Shown here piece after piece: positions 41,110-49,103 of a stretch of DNA of 64,000 nt. The notes beneath the pieces are model-generated. The model saw nothing but the letters and a program-made list of their open reading frames with translations, did no database searches and was not told the origin of the DNA. The stretch spans positions 101,807 to 165,806 of the forward strand of contig NZ_JBDLLG010000009.1 of NCBI RefSeq assembly GCF_039822625.1, read 5' to 3'. The translations under genes and the position numbers were made by a program. The first letter of the stretch is position 1. Each line of letters starts with the position of its first letter. The DNA is from Marinimicrobium locisalis. Lineage in GTDB: Bacteria > Pseudomonadota > Gammaproteobacteria > Pseudomonadales > Cellvibrionaceae.

Positions 41110-44065
41110 GTTAAGCCATGTGGCTCTGCTCGGTGTCAGCTACTTGCTGGCGCTGTTTGGCATTGCCTGGATAACCGAACGCGGGTGGATTCCCGAGTCC
41201 GTCACCCAGCACCCACTGACGTACATCCTGTCGCTGGGGATCTTCGCCAGTGCCTGGGCGTTTTACGGGGTCATCGACCTGGCCTTCCAGTTCGGCTACG
41301 GTGCCCTCGCCTACTACCTGGGCACCGGCGCTCTGTTCCTGTTCGCCCCGGTCGCATTGGCCCCACTGGCGGACCTGGCCCGTCGGCACCAGGTGCATTC
41401 GCTCGCCGACCTGCTCGTGTTCCGCTACCACAGTCACGGTGTGGGAGCGGTAACCACCCTGTGTATGCTGCTGGGCATATTGCCCTTGATGGCGCTGCAA
41501 ATTCAGGCCATCGCCGACACCATGTACATCCTCACCGTGAGCAGCAACCCCAGCCTGCCCGCCATGGGCACCGGCTTTACCTTCAAGGACCTGATGGCCC
41601 TGGGTTACTGCGCGCTGCTGAGCGTGTTCACCATTCTGTTCGGCTCCAGCAAGGACCAGCACCGGGGCCTGTTCACCGCCATGGCGTTCGAATCCCTGCT
41701 CAAGGTATTCGCCCTCTGTGCCATCGGCCTGTTGGCGGTTTACGGTGTGTTCGACGGTTTCACCGGCCTGGACCAGTGGCTGGCCCAAAACCCCGAGAAC
41801 CTGGCTCTATTGCACGCCCCAATACAAGACGGTGCCGCCCACACCCTTCTGCTGGTGTTTGTCGCCACGGCCATCACCATGCCCCACATCTTCCACATGG
41901 GCGTGACTGAAAACCTATTGATGCGCAACACCCACACCATTACGTGGGCCTTTCCGCTGTTCCTGCTGCTGATGGCGCTGCCGATTTTCCCAATTCTGTG
42001 GGCCGGGTTCGAACTCTCCGTCCCCTTGCCGGCCCAGTACTTTACCCTCGGGGTGCCGATTCTGGCCGAGTCACCGAGCCTGACCGTGCTGGCGTTTATC
42101 GGGGGCCTCTCCGCCGCGACCGGCGCCATGGTGGTTATGATTCTCGCCCTGACCACCATGGTAATGAACCACTGGATCCTCCCGGCGCTAAGCCTGCGCA
42201 ACCGGGACGACCTCTACCGCCAGCTGGTTTGGTTGCGCCGGGTGCTTATCGCCACGTTGTTCTTCGCCAGCTATTTTGTTTACTGGTTGCTCGATAACCG
42301 CCACAGCCTGACCAATCTAGCCCTGCTGACATTTATCGAAACCCTGCAGTTTCTGCCCGGCATGTTCGCCATTGTGTTCTGGCCCCGGGGCAACCGGCGG
42401 GGCCTACTGGCCGGGCTGAGCGTGGGCACCCTAATCTGGGCCACGGCCTTGCTCATTCCGGTTATTACCGGGCTGGCGGGGCTACCCATTCCCGGCACCG
42501 ACATTGTGGTACCTCTGGGCATGGGTCATTGGAGTGAGGTGGCACTACTGTCCATCGGGGCCAATACGGCCATTTTTGTGGGCCTCTCTCTGCTCACCCG
42601 CCAGAACGAAGAAGAACAATACAGCGCCGAGCTCTGCGCCGCCGATGAGCTCAGCCAGCCGGTGCGCCAGGCGTTGGATGTTCACAGCGCGGCGGAATTC
42701 AAAACCCGACTGGCCCGCTCCCTGGGCAAGGTGACCGCCAGCCGGGAAGTGGACGTTGCCCTGAGCGAGCTGGGCCTGCGCATTACCGAACGCCGCCCCT
42801 ATGCCCTGCGCCGCCTGCGCGACCAAATTGAGGCCAACCTATCCGGGCTGATGGGCATCCATGTGGCCGGTGAGATCATGGACCGTCACCTGCCCTACAA
42901 GCTGGCCGAACGGCGCGATACTCTGGATATAAACCTGATTGAAAACCGTCTGGCCCAATACCGGGACCACCTCACGGGTATGGCCGCCGAATTGAACAAC
43001 CTGCGCCTGTACCACCGTAAAACCCTGGAAGAGCTCCCCATGGCGGTCTGCTCTCTGGGGCGGGACGGGGAAATTCTAATGTGGAACCGGGCCATGGAAC
43101 TGTTAACCCAAACCCCGAGCGACGATGTGACCGGCTCGCGCCTGGAGGACCTGGCCGAGCCCTGGCGGGGTCTGTTGACCGATTTCAGCGAAAACAGCGA
43201 GCCCCACTACTACCGCCAGGAAATTGACCTGAACGGCCGCCCCCACTGGATCAGCCTGCACAAGGCCAACATCGAGGGCAGCATCCACAGCGGGGAGTAC
43301 GATCAGGTGATTCTGCTGGAGGATGTGACCGAAACCCAGCTACTGGAGCAGGAGCTTATTCACAGTGAGCGGCTGGCCTCCGTGGGCCGCTTGGCCGCAG
43401 GCGTGGCCCACGAGATCGGCAACCCCATCACCGGTATTTCCAGCCTGGCCCAGAACCTGCGCTACGAGTCCGAGACTCCGGAAGTGCTGGAAACCGCCGA
43501 GCACATCCTGAGTCAGACTGACCGGGTGACGCGTATTGTGCAGTCCTTGGTGAGCTTCTCCCATAGCGGCCAAAACAAGAAAAGCGAGTTTGAAGCCGTG
43601 GATTTGCGCGCCTGCGCCAATGAGGCCATCCAACTGCTGTCGTTGCAAAAAGACAAAAACGAGGTGGAATACGTCAACAATATTGCTCGCAATGCGATCA
43701 TTGCCGGCGACAGCCAGCACCTGATTCAGGTGTTTATCAACCTGCTTTCCAACGCCAGAGACGCCAGCCCGCCCGGCAGCCATGTTATGCTGGACAGCGA
43801 CGAGGACGAGTACAGCATCATTTTCTCGGTAACCGATCAGGGCAGCGGCATACCACAGGACAAGCTGGATCAGATTCTGGAGCCCTTCTTTACCACCAAG
43901 GACCCGGGCGAGGGAACCGGACTGGGGCTAGCGATGGTCTATAGCATTGTGGAGGATCATGGTGGCAAGCTCGACATCAAGAGTCCCGCGGACCCTGTGC
44001 ACCAAACCGGTGCACAGTTTACGATCAAATTGCCTCGCCATATTGATTCCATGCTGGCGGAATGA
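41099..44065 (+). CDS. cbrA: Transporter-type sensor histidine kinase CbrA
   Basis: CbrA senses carbon and nitrogen status and phosphorylates CbrB. The 988-residue protein begins with a 12-13 helix SLC5/PutP-like transporter domain (about 1-500). A STAC-type linker follows, then a PAS domain (about 640-745, LEELPMAVCSLGRDGEILMWNRAM in pieces), the H-box with phosphorylated His (AAGVAHEIGNPITG, near 770), and a HATPase_c domain with N-box INLLSNARDA and G-box GEGTGLGLAMV. This domain order and the position after gluQRS and before cbrB are those of Pseudomonas CbrA. Whether the transporter half moves histidine here is not shown. Translation is probably coupled to cbrX. Confidence 0.95.
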   Translation: MTFELSHVALLGVSYLLALFGIAWITERGWIPESVTQHPLTYILSLGIFASAWAFYGVIDLAFQFGYGALAYYLGTGALFLFAPVALAPLADLARRHQVHSLADLLVFRYHSHGVGAVTTLCMLLGILPLMALQIQAIADTMYILTVSSNPSLPAMGTGFTFKDLMALGYCALLSVFTILFGSSKDQHRGLFTAMAFESLLKVFALCAIGLLAVYGVFDGFTGLDQWLAQNPENLALLHAPIQDGAAHTLLLVFVATAITMPHIFHMGVTENLLMRNTHTITWAFPLFLLLMALPIFPILWAGFELSVPLPAQYFTLGVPILAESPSLTVLAFIGGLSAATGAMVVMILALTTMVMNHWILPALSLRNRDDLYRQLVWLRRVLIATLFFASYFVYWLLDNRHSLTNLALLTFIETLQFLPGMFAIVFWPRGNRRGLLAGLSVGTLIWATALLIPVITGLAGLPIPGTDIVVPLGMGHWSEVALLSIGANTAIFVGLSLLTRQNEEEQYSAELCAADELSQPVRQALDVHSAAEFKTRLARSLGKVTASREVDVALSELGLRITERRPYALRRLRDQIEANLSGLMGIHVAGEIMDRHLPYKLAERRDTLDINLIENRLAQYRDHLTGMAAELNNLRLYHRKTLEELPMAVCSLGRDGEILMWNRAMELLTQTPSDDVTGSRLEDLAEPWRGLLTDFSENSEPHYYRQEIDLNGRPHWISLHKANIEGSIHSGEYDQVILLEDVTETQLLEQELIHSERLASVGRLAAGVAHEIGNPITGISSLAQNLRYESETPEVLETAEHILSQTDRVTRIVQSLVSFSHSGQNKKSEFEAVDLRACANEAIQLLSLQKDKNEVEYVNNIARNAIIAGDSQHLIQVFINLLSNARDASPPGSHVMLDSDEDEYSIIFSVTDQGSGIPQDKLDQILEPFFTTKDPGEGTGLGLAMVYSIVEDHGGKLDIKSPADPVHQTGAQFTIKLPRHIDSMLAE

Positions 44066-44227
44066 TATTTTCCGCCATCTACCCGGCTGTGGAAATCCAC
44101 GCAGGTGGGCTTTTCCCAGCCTGCACATCAGGCTCGCTGAAGCTCTGGCGCATTTTAGGTCTCTACCCTATTCATTGATGGCGCCAGAACTTGAGCATCC
44201 TGCCCGACCATAGGCGATGTGAGCACT
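44066..44227 (+). promoter_or_regulatory. cbrA-cbrB spacer with hairpins
   Basis: The spacer has a hairpin at 44101-44124 (GCAGG.GGG / CCC.CCTGC) and a dyad TCTGGCGC / GCGCCAGA at 44144-44151 and 44181-44188. There is no strong U-tract. It may hold a separate cbrB promoter, as known in Pseudomonas, or processing signals. Confidence 0.35.
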
Positions 44228-45631
44228 ATGAGTAAGATCCTGATCGTTGAAGACGAACCCATTATTCGCACCGCGCTGCGCCGGCTTCTGGAGCGCAACA
44301 AGTATGAGGTAAGCGAAGCGCCATCGGTCAAAGAGGCTATGGGCAAGTTTTCCCTGCCCGACTTTGACCTGATCATCAGCGATCTGCGCTTGCCCGGCGC
44401 ACCCGGCACGGACCTGATCAAACAGGCCGAGAATGTGCCGGTACTGATTATGACCAGTTACGCCAGCCTGCGCTCAGCGGTAGACTCCATGCGCATGGGC
44501 GCGGTGGATTACATTGCCAAGCCTTTCGACCACGAAGAAATGGTCACCGCCGTCAAGCGGGTGATCGGCAAGGCCAATGCCGCCAGCCAACAGAAACACA
44601 GCTCCGCCACCGCGAGCCACGCCATCGCCGGCATGATCGGCTCCAGCGACGTCATGCAGGACTTGTACAACCGCATCCACAAGGTGGCCCCCACCAAGGC
44701 CACCGTGCTGGTGCATGGGGAGACCGGCACCGGTAAAGAGCTGGTGGCCCGAGCACTTCACGAGGAAAGCCCGCGCCGGGACAAGACCATGATTTCGGTC
44801 AACTGCGCCGCCATTCCCGAGACCTTGATCGAATCCGAACTCTTCGGCCACGAAAAGGGCGCCTTTACCGGCGCCGCCAGCATGCGCGAAGGCCTGGTGG
44901 CCGCGGCCGACGGCAGCACCCTTTTTCTTGATGAAATCGGCGAATTGCCGCTAGAGGCCCAAGCCCGGCTGTTGCGTGTACTGCAGGAAGGAGAGGTGCG
45001 GCCCATCGGTTCGGTGGAATCACGCAAGGTGGACGTCCGGCTCGTGGCCGCGACCCACCGGGACCTGCGCAAGCTGGCCCAGGAAAAACAGTTCCGAGAA
45101 GACCTTTACTTTCGAATCAACGTCGTTCAGCTGGAACTGCCTCCACTGCGCGATCGCGGCAAAGACATTATTTCCCTTGCCGAATCTCTGCTGCAACGCT
45201 TCTGCCAAGAAATGGGCAAGCCCAACCTCAAGCTATCCCCCGAGGCGGTACAGGCCATCACCACCTACACTTGGCCGGGCAACGTGCGGGAGCTGGAGAA
45301 CGCCATACAAAGGGCCGTCATTCTGTGCGAGGACACCCAGGAGATCAGCCACGAACTCCTGGACATTGATCTGGACCTGGTACGCTTTGAGGAAGACGAC
45401 GAAGATGACACCCGTCGCTCTCCTGAGCGCATCCAGCCCCGGGGTCGGGCGCCCCAGGACCCGAGTGAGGACTTGTCATTGGAGGACTACTTCCAGCGCT
45501 TCGTGCTGGAACACCAGGACACCATGAGTGAGACCGAGCTGGCCCGGAAACTGGGCGTCAGCCGCAAATGCCTGTGGGAGCGGCGCCAGCGCTTTGGCAT
45601 CCCACGCAACAAAACCGCCAGCGCAAAATAA
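44228..45631 (+). CDS. cbrB: Sigma-54-dependent response regulator CbrB
   Basis: CbrB is the NtrC-type activator partner of CbrA. The 467-residue protein has a receiver domain (VEDEP, phospho-acceptor Asp in IISDLRLPGAPGTD, conserved Thr and Lys in MTSYAS and AKPFD). An AAA+ domain follows with Walker A GETGTGKE, the sigma-54 contact loop GAFTGA and Walker B LFLDEIGELP, then a Fis-type HTH (ETELARKLGVSRKCLWERRQR). The receiver is close to Pseudomonas CbrB. ATG 44228 starts directly at MSKILIVED; a GTG at 44219 is the alternative. Intact GAFTGA means it can activate sigma-54 promoters such as that at 45972. Confidence 0.96.
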   Translation: MSKILIVEDEPIIRTALRRLLERNKYEVSEAPSVKEAMGKFSLPDFDLIISDLRLPGAPGTDLIKQAENVPVLIMTSYASLRSAVDSMRMGAVDYIAKPFDHEEMVTAVKRVIGKANAASQQKHSSATASHAIAGMIGSSDVMQDLYNRIHKVAPTKATVLVHGETGTGKELVARALHEESPRRDKTMISVNCAAIPETLIESELFGHEKGAFTGAASMREGLVAAADGSTLFLDEIGELPLEAQARLLRVLQEGEVRPIGSVESRKVDVRLVAATHRDLRKLAQEKQFREDLYFRINVVQLELPPLRDRGKDIISLAESLLQRFCQEMGKPNLKLSPEAVQAITTYTWPGNVRELENAIQRAVILCEDTQEISHELLDIDLDLVRFEEDDEDDTRRSPERIQPRGRAPQDPSEDLSLEDYFQRFVLEHQDTMSETELARKLGVSRKCLWERRQRFGIPRNKTASAK

Positions 45632-45971
45632 GCCAGATCGCCCATTAACCCGCCTAGCATCCCCGTGCGGCCGCGCCTGAGCGGCCATCTTAACTGCGAA
45701 TCCTCACTGGATACCCGTTCCTTTCAACGCCGTTTAATGAAGCGCCACCGTAACACTCGCTCACTTTATACGGCGCCAAAAAACAGCATTCAGCGTCACA
45801 GACGTTACCGCTGGTTACTTTTTGAACGGACTGTTACCAAACGAATAACTGTTACCTAGTGCGGAAGCCGTAACAAACTGTTCCCGCATTTGTAACGATT
45901 AGAAATAACTAAACTTAATAAGTGATCATACAATTAAGTTAAGCCATTGTTTTTAAAGGACTTTTCATTTC
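45632..45971. other. cbrB-crcZ intergenic regulatory region
   Basis: No gene is present. The stretch contains a cluster of GTTAC/GTAAC half-sites (45750-45896) and AT-rich sequence leading to the sigma-54 promoter. With the RNA gene downstream it makes a 918-bp interval without protein-coding genes. Confidence 0.8.
45804..45896 (+). promoter_or_regulatory. CbrB-type upstream activating sites
   Basis: TGTTAC-N14-GTAACA at 45850-45875 is exactly the consensus reported for CbrB binding in Pseudomonas. Further half-sites are GTTAC at 45804, 45814 and 45833, and GTAAC at 45892, with another GTAACA at 45750. They lie about 100-200 bp before the sigma-54 promoter, the usual distance for an NtrC-type activator. 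Confidence 0.8.
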
Positions 45972-45987
45972 TGGCACGCAGCGTGCT
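45972..45987 (+). promoter_or_regulatory. Sigma-54 promoter of the CrcZ-type RNA
   Basis: TGGCAC at 45972-45977 and GC at 45985-45986 give GG and GC exactly 10 bases apart, the -24/-12 spacing required by sigma-54. The -12 region (GTGCT) departs somewhat from TTGCA. The start would be near 45998, right at the first A-rich repeat. Confidence 0.8.
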
Positions 45988-46000
45988 CTATATCCGGGCA

Positions 46001-46260
46001 CATAACAACAACAAACAATAAAAAGCGCGACATAATAACAACAACAAACAATAAGAAATGAAACGCCATAATTAAAACAATAGACAATAAGAAAAGAAGA
46101 AGTTCATAAATAACAACAACAAATAATAAGAAGTGAAAACAACATAATAATGACAAGAAACAATAAAAACAGACTGCATAATAAAAATGCACAACAATAA
46201 GAAAAAGCGAAAGCCTTAGGCTTTACGCATATAAAAACATAACGATAAGACACAAGAAAA
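46001..46260 (+). repeat. Degenerate tandem repeats inside the CrcZ-type RNA
   Basis: Units begin CATAA and continue with AACAACAA-like runs and ACAATAAGAA. Starts are at 46001, 46031, 46067, 46105, 46143, 46177 and 46228, so spacings are 30, 36, 38, 38, 34 and 51. A small hairpin (AAAGCC / GGCTTT, 46210-46224) lies between the last two units. The repeats suggest the RNA grew by duplication of one Hfq-binding unit. Confidence 0.7.
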
Positions 46261-46370
46261 AGCGGAAAGACTGACTAGACACTGGAGCGGGATTGCAAGC
46301 ACGCACACTTGAGATGAGGGCATGGACGCGCCGATTTGAAGATCAAAGGAGCACTGGTAACTCGATCCCA

Positions 46371-46402
46371 CGGGAAAGCTTCGGCTTTCCCGTTTTGCTT
46401 TC
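46371..46402 (+). terminator. Terminator of the CrcZ-type RNA
   Basis: Perfect 9-bp stem CGGGAAAGC / GCTTTCCCG with a TTCG loop, followed by TTTTGCTTTCT. It precedes pcnB by about 150 bp. Confidence 0.88.
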
Positions 46403-46549
46403 TGGGCGTTCTTTGCCTTGCGGGCCCTAAAAGGCTCTTCCCTTCCTCAACGTTTCCCCCACACCCTGCCCGTGCTAAACTGCCCGGCTTTCAGACGACC
46501 GTCCGGCGAGCCAGCCGACGCGAGAACCCACTGACAGTACCCATTACCC

Positions 46550-47893
46550 ATGCTGAAACGGCTCATCGACAAATTTCGCCCCCGCGCTCGCCAACCGCAC
46601 CGTCCGCTGATCATTCCCCGCGATCAACACAATGTCTCCCGCCGAAACATCAGCCAGGCGGCGATCAAAATCATGAAGCGCCTGGAGGAAGGCGGTTTTC
46701 AGGCGTTCCTGGTGGGCGGCGGCGTGCGGGACCTGCTGCTGGGAGGCCACCCCAAGGACTTCGACATCGCCACCGATGCCAAGCCTGAGCAAATCAAACG
46801 CCTCTTCCGCGGGGCCCGCATCATTGGCCGGCGCTTCCAGATCGTGCATGTGCGCATGGGGCGGGAGATTATCGAGGTCACCACCTTCCGCGGGCACCAC
46901 GACAAGGCCAGCAATGAAGACGGTATGCTCCTTCGGGACAACGTCTACGGCACCCTGGAAACCGACGCCGTGCGGCGTGATTTCACCGTCAACGCCCTCT
47001 ATTACACCTTGAACGACTTCGCCATTCACGATTACACCGGCGGGCTAGAGGACTTGGAGAAGCGAACCCTGCGTATCATCGGCGACCCACACACCCGCTA
47101 CAAGGAAGATCCTGTCCGCATGCTTCGCGCAGTGCGCTTCGCCGCCAAACTGGGTTTTCAGGTCGATCCGGGCACGGCCGACCCCATCATTGAGCTGGGA
47201 GAGCTGCTGCGCAACGTGCCGCCCGCCCGTCTCTTCGAAGAGGTCCTCAAGCTTTTCATGGCCGGCTCGGCCACCGCCACCTTTACTCTGATGCGGGACT
47301 ACGGCCTCCTGGCCCACCTGTTTCCGGCTACCGAGGCGGCCCTGGAAGCGGGCAGTGAGACCGGTTTAGCGCTCATTGAAAACACCATGGCCAACACCGA
47401 CAAGCGCGTGCGCGCCGGCAAACCCGTAACGCCCGCGTTTATTTTCGCCGCCATGCTCTGGCCTCCCATGGCCGCCCGCGCCGACCACCTGGCCAAGAAC
47501 ATGCCGCCCCCGCAGGCGTACCAGCAGGCGGCCACCGAAGTGATTGGGCACCAGTTGGGGCACACCTCCATCCCCAAGCGTTTCCTCATTCCGATGCGAG
47601 AGATGTGGGATATGCAGCATCGCCTGGTCCAGAAGCGTCACCCGCAACGCTTACTGGAGCAGTCCCGATTCCGGGCCGCCTATGACTTCCTGCTATTGCG
47701 AGAAGCCGCCGGTGAGCACCTGGACGGGGCGGGCAACTGGTGGACCCGCTTCCAAGAGGTAGATGAAGCCGAACAACAGAAAATGATCGCCGAGGCCCGC
47801 CAGGGCGCCAAGCCCAGAGGCGGACGCCGCCGGGGGCGCAAGCGCCGTCGCCCCCCCTCCGGCGAATCGCCCAGCCCTACCCCTCAGGAATGA
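46550..47893 (+). CDS. pcnB: Poly(A) polymerase I
   Basis: PcnB adds 3' poly(A) tails that promote RNA decay. The 447-residue protein has the nucleotidyltransferase signature FLVGGGVRDLLLGGHPKDFDIATDA (in two parts around the GG and D-x-D), the VRRDFTVNALYY motif, EDPVRMLRAVRFAAKLGF, and a very basic C-terminus (RGGRRRGRKRRRPP) for RNA binding. The longer, more basic form distinguishes it from CCA-adding enzymes. No strong ribosome binding site is seen. It overlaps folK by 4 bp (ATGA). Confidence 0.95.
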   Translation: MLKRLIDKFRPRARQPHRPLIIPRDQHNVSRRNISQAAIKIMKRLEEGGFQAFLVGGGVRDLLLGGHPKDFDIATDAKPEQIKRLFRGARIIGRRFQIVHVRMGREIIEVTTFRGHHDKASNEDGMLLRDNVYGTLETDAVRRDFTVNALYYTLNDFAIHDYTGGLEDLEKRTLRIIGDPHTRYKEDPVRMLRAVRFAAKLGFQVDPGTADPIIELGELLRNVPPARLFEEVLKLFMAGSATATFTLMRDYGLLAHLFPATEAALEAGSETGLALIENTMANTDKRVRAGKPVTPAFIFAAMLWPPMAARADHLAKNMPPPQAYQQAATEVIGHQLGHTSIPKRFLIPMREMWDMQHRLVQKRHPQRLLEQSRFRAAYDFLLLREAAGEHLDGAGNWWTRFQEVDEAEQQKMIAEARQGAKPRGGRRRGRKRRRPPSGESPSPTPQE

Positions 47894-48396
47894 CGCCGGC
47901 CCATTGCTACATTGGCCTGGGCAGTAACCTCGACGGCCCCCGGGCGCATGTCGAGCGCGCTTTTGATGAACTGTCCCAGTTGCCTCAAAGCCGGCTTCTG
48001 GCGCGCTCATCCCTATACCGCAGCGCGCCGGTCGGTCCACCCCAGCCCGACTACATCAACGCCGTCGCTAAGCTCAAGACAGCGCTCCTGCCGCTGGAGC
48101 TGCTGGACGAGCTACAACGGCTCGAGCGGGCCCATCGACGGGTACGCCGAGAGCATTGGGGGCCCAGAACGCTGGATTTGGACCTGCTACTGTACGGCCA
48201 CCAGCGCATCGACGAACCCCGGCTGCGGGTCCCCCACCCGGAAATGCCCCACCGGGCGTTCGTGCTCTACCCCCTGGCCGATATCGCCCCTGAACTGACC
48301 CTTCCCTCGAACACCTCTCTTGAGTCATTATTAGCAAGGTGCCCATTCGAGGGGCTGGAACGCCTCACCTCTGACAGCCAACACCGGGAGTCTTAA
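47890..48396 (+). CDS. folK: HPPK (7,8-dihydro-6-hydroxymethylpterin pyrophosphokinase)
   Basis: FolK transfers pyrophosphate from ATP to hydroxymethyl-dihydropterin in folate synthesis. The 168 residues contain YIGLGSNLDGP at the start, FDELSQLPQS, PPQPDYINAVAKLKT, the WGPRTLDLDLLLYG signature, and VPHPEMPHRAFVLYPLADIAP. The 4-bp overlap with pcnB indicates coupled translation, as in Pseudomonas. Confidence 0.96.
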   Translation: MTPAHCYIGLGSNLDGPRAHVERAFDELSQLPQSRLLARSSLYRSAPVGPPQPDYINAVAKLKTALLPLELLDELQRLERAHRRVRREHWGPRTLDLDLLLYGHQRIDEPRLRVPHPEMPHRAFVLYPLADIAPELTLPSNTSLESLLARCPFEGLERLTSDSQHRES

Positions 48397-48399
48397 CTC

Positions 48400-49083
48400 G
48401 TGTCGACCATGTTTGACGACCATCAATGGGACCTCTCACAGGCCGAGCTTCCCCGCTATATCGCCGTCGAAGGCCCGATCGGCGTGGGCAAGACCACGCT
48501 CGCCAAAAACATCGCCCAGCTGTTCAACTACGATGTATTGCTTGAGCAACCCGAGGAGAACCCCTTTTTGGAGCGCTTTTACCGCGCCCCGCGCACCGTG
48601 GCGTTACAGACTCAGTTGTTTTTCCTGTTTCAGCGGACCAACCAGCTCCAGGAACTGCGCCAGAACGACCTGTTCGAGCCTGTGCGCGTGGCCGACTTCC
48701 TGATGGAAAAAGACCAGCTGTTCGCCCAGGTTACCCTGGATGACGATGAACTGAGCATTTACCAGCAAGTGTATGACCGGCTCACCCTGGACGCTCCCGT
48801 ACCGGATTTGGTGATCTACCTGCAAGCCCCCTCCAAGGTCCTGAACGAACGCATCCGCCAACGAGGCGTGGCCAGCGAACAGAACATCAGCCCGGAGTAC
48901 CTGGAAGCGCTGAACGAAGCCTATACTCAGTTCTTCCATTACTACGACAGTTCTCCATTACTGATCGTCAACGCTCAGGACCTGGACCTGGCCAACAACC
49001 GACAGCATTTTCAGCAATTGATCGAAACGCTGCTGACCATCAAAAGCGGGCGCCACTACTACAACCCCACACCGGCGCTCTGA
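48400..49083 (+). CDS. Deoxynucleoside kinase family protein
   Basis: A 227-residue P-loop kinase (AVEGPIGVGKTTLA) of the deoxyadenosine/deoxyguanosine kinase group. It has a lid-like RIRQRG sequence and the ALQTQLFFLFQRTNQL helix seen in bacterial dNKs that salvage deoxynucleosides. Substrate specificity cannot be read from sequence alone. GTG 48400 has GGGAG nine bases upstream; ATG 48409 is possible. It lies between folK and panB. Confidence 0.88.
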   Translation: MSTMFDDHQWDLSQAELPRYIAVEGPIGVGKTTLAKNIAQLFNYDVLLEQPEENPFLERFYRAPRTVALQTQLFFLFQRTNQLQELRQNDLFEPVRVADFLMEKDQLFAQVTLDDDELSIYQQVYDRLTLDAPVPDLVIYLQAPSKVLNERIRQRGVASEQNISPEYLEALNEAYTQFFHYYDSSPLLIVNAQDLDLANNRQHFQQLIETLLTIKSGRHYYNPTPAL

Positions 49084-49103
49084 GCCCGACCCGGAGAGAT
49101 GCT

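Larger units (their letters stand above)
45998..46402 (+). ncRNA. crcZ: CrcZ-type Hfq/Crc-sequestering RNA
   Basis: The predicted transcript of about 400 nt runs from the sigma-54 promoter to the terminator at 46371-46402; Pseudomonas aeruginosa CrcZ is of about the same size. It lies between cbrB and pcnB as in Pseudomonas. The first 260 nt are packed with A-rich motifs of the AAnAAnAA type (for example AACAACAA at several places), which in CrcZ bind Hfq with Crc and relieve catabolite repression. In contrast to the GC-rich surroundings, the region is extremely A-rich on this strand. A minus-strand frame (45965-46192) is the antisense of the motif array. Identity is by synteny, promoter type, length and motifs, not by sequence alignment. 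Confidence 0.85.

Noticed and set aside
46080..46092. GACAATAA in the RNA gene as a xylanase operator half-site
   Set aside because: No opposing TTATTGTC at 5-bp spacing; it is part of the A-rich repeats.
45965..46192. 75-residue minus-strand frame of mostly Phe, Leu and Cys
   Set aside because: It is the complement of the A-rich repeats in the CrcZ-type RNA; composition is that of the repeat, not a protein.
46336..46788. 150-residue plus-strand frame over the terminator and start of pcnB
   Set aside because: It runs through the CrcZ-type terminator and overlaps pcnB in another frame; no family features.
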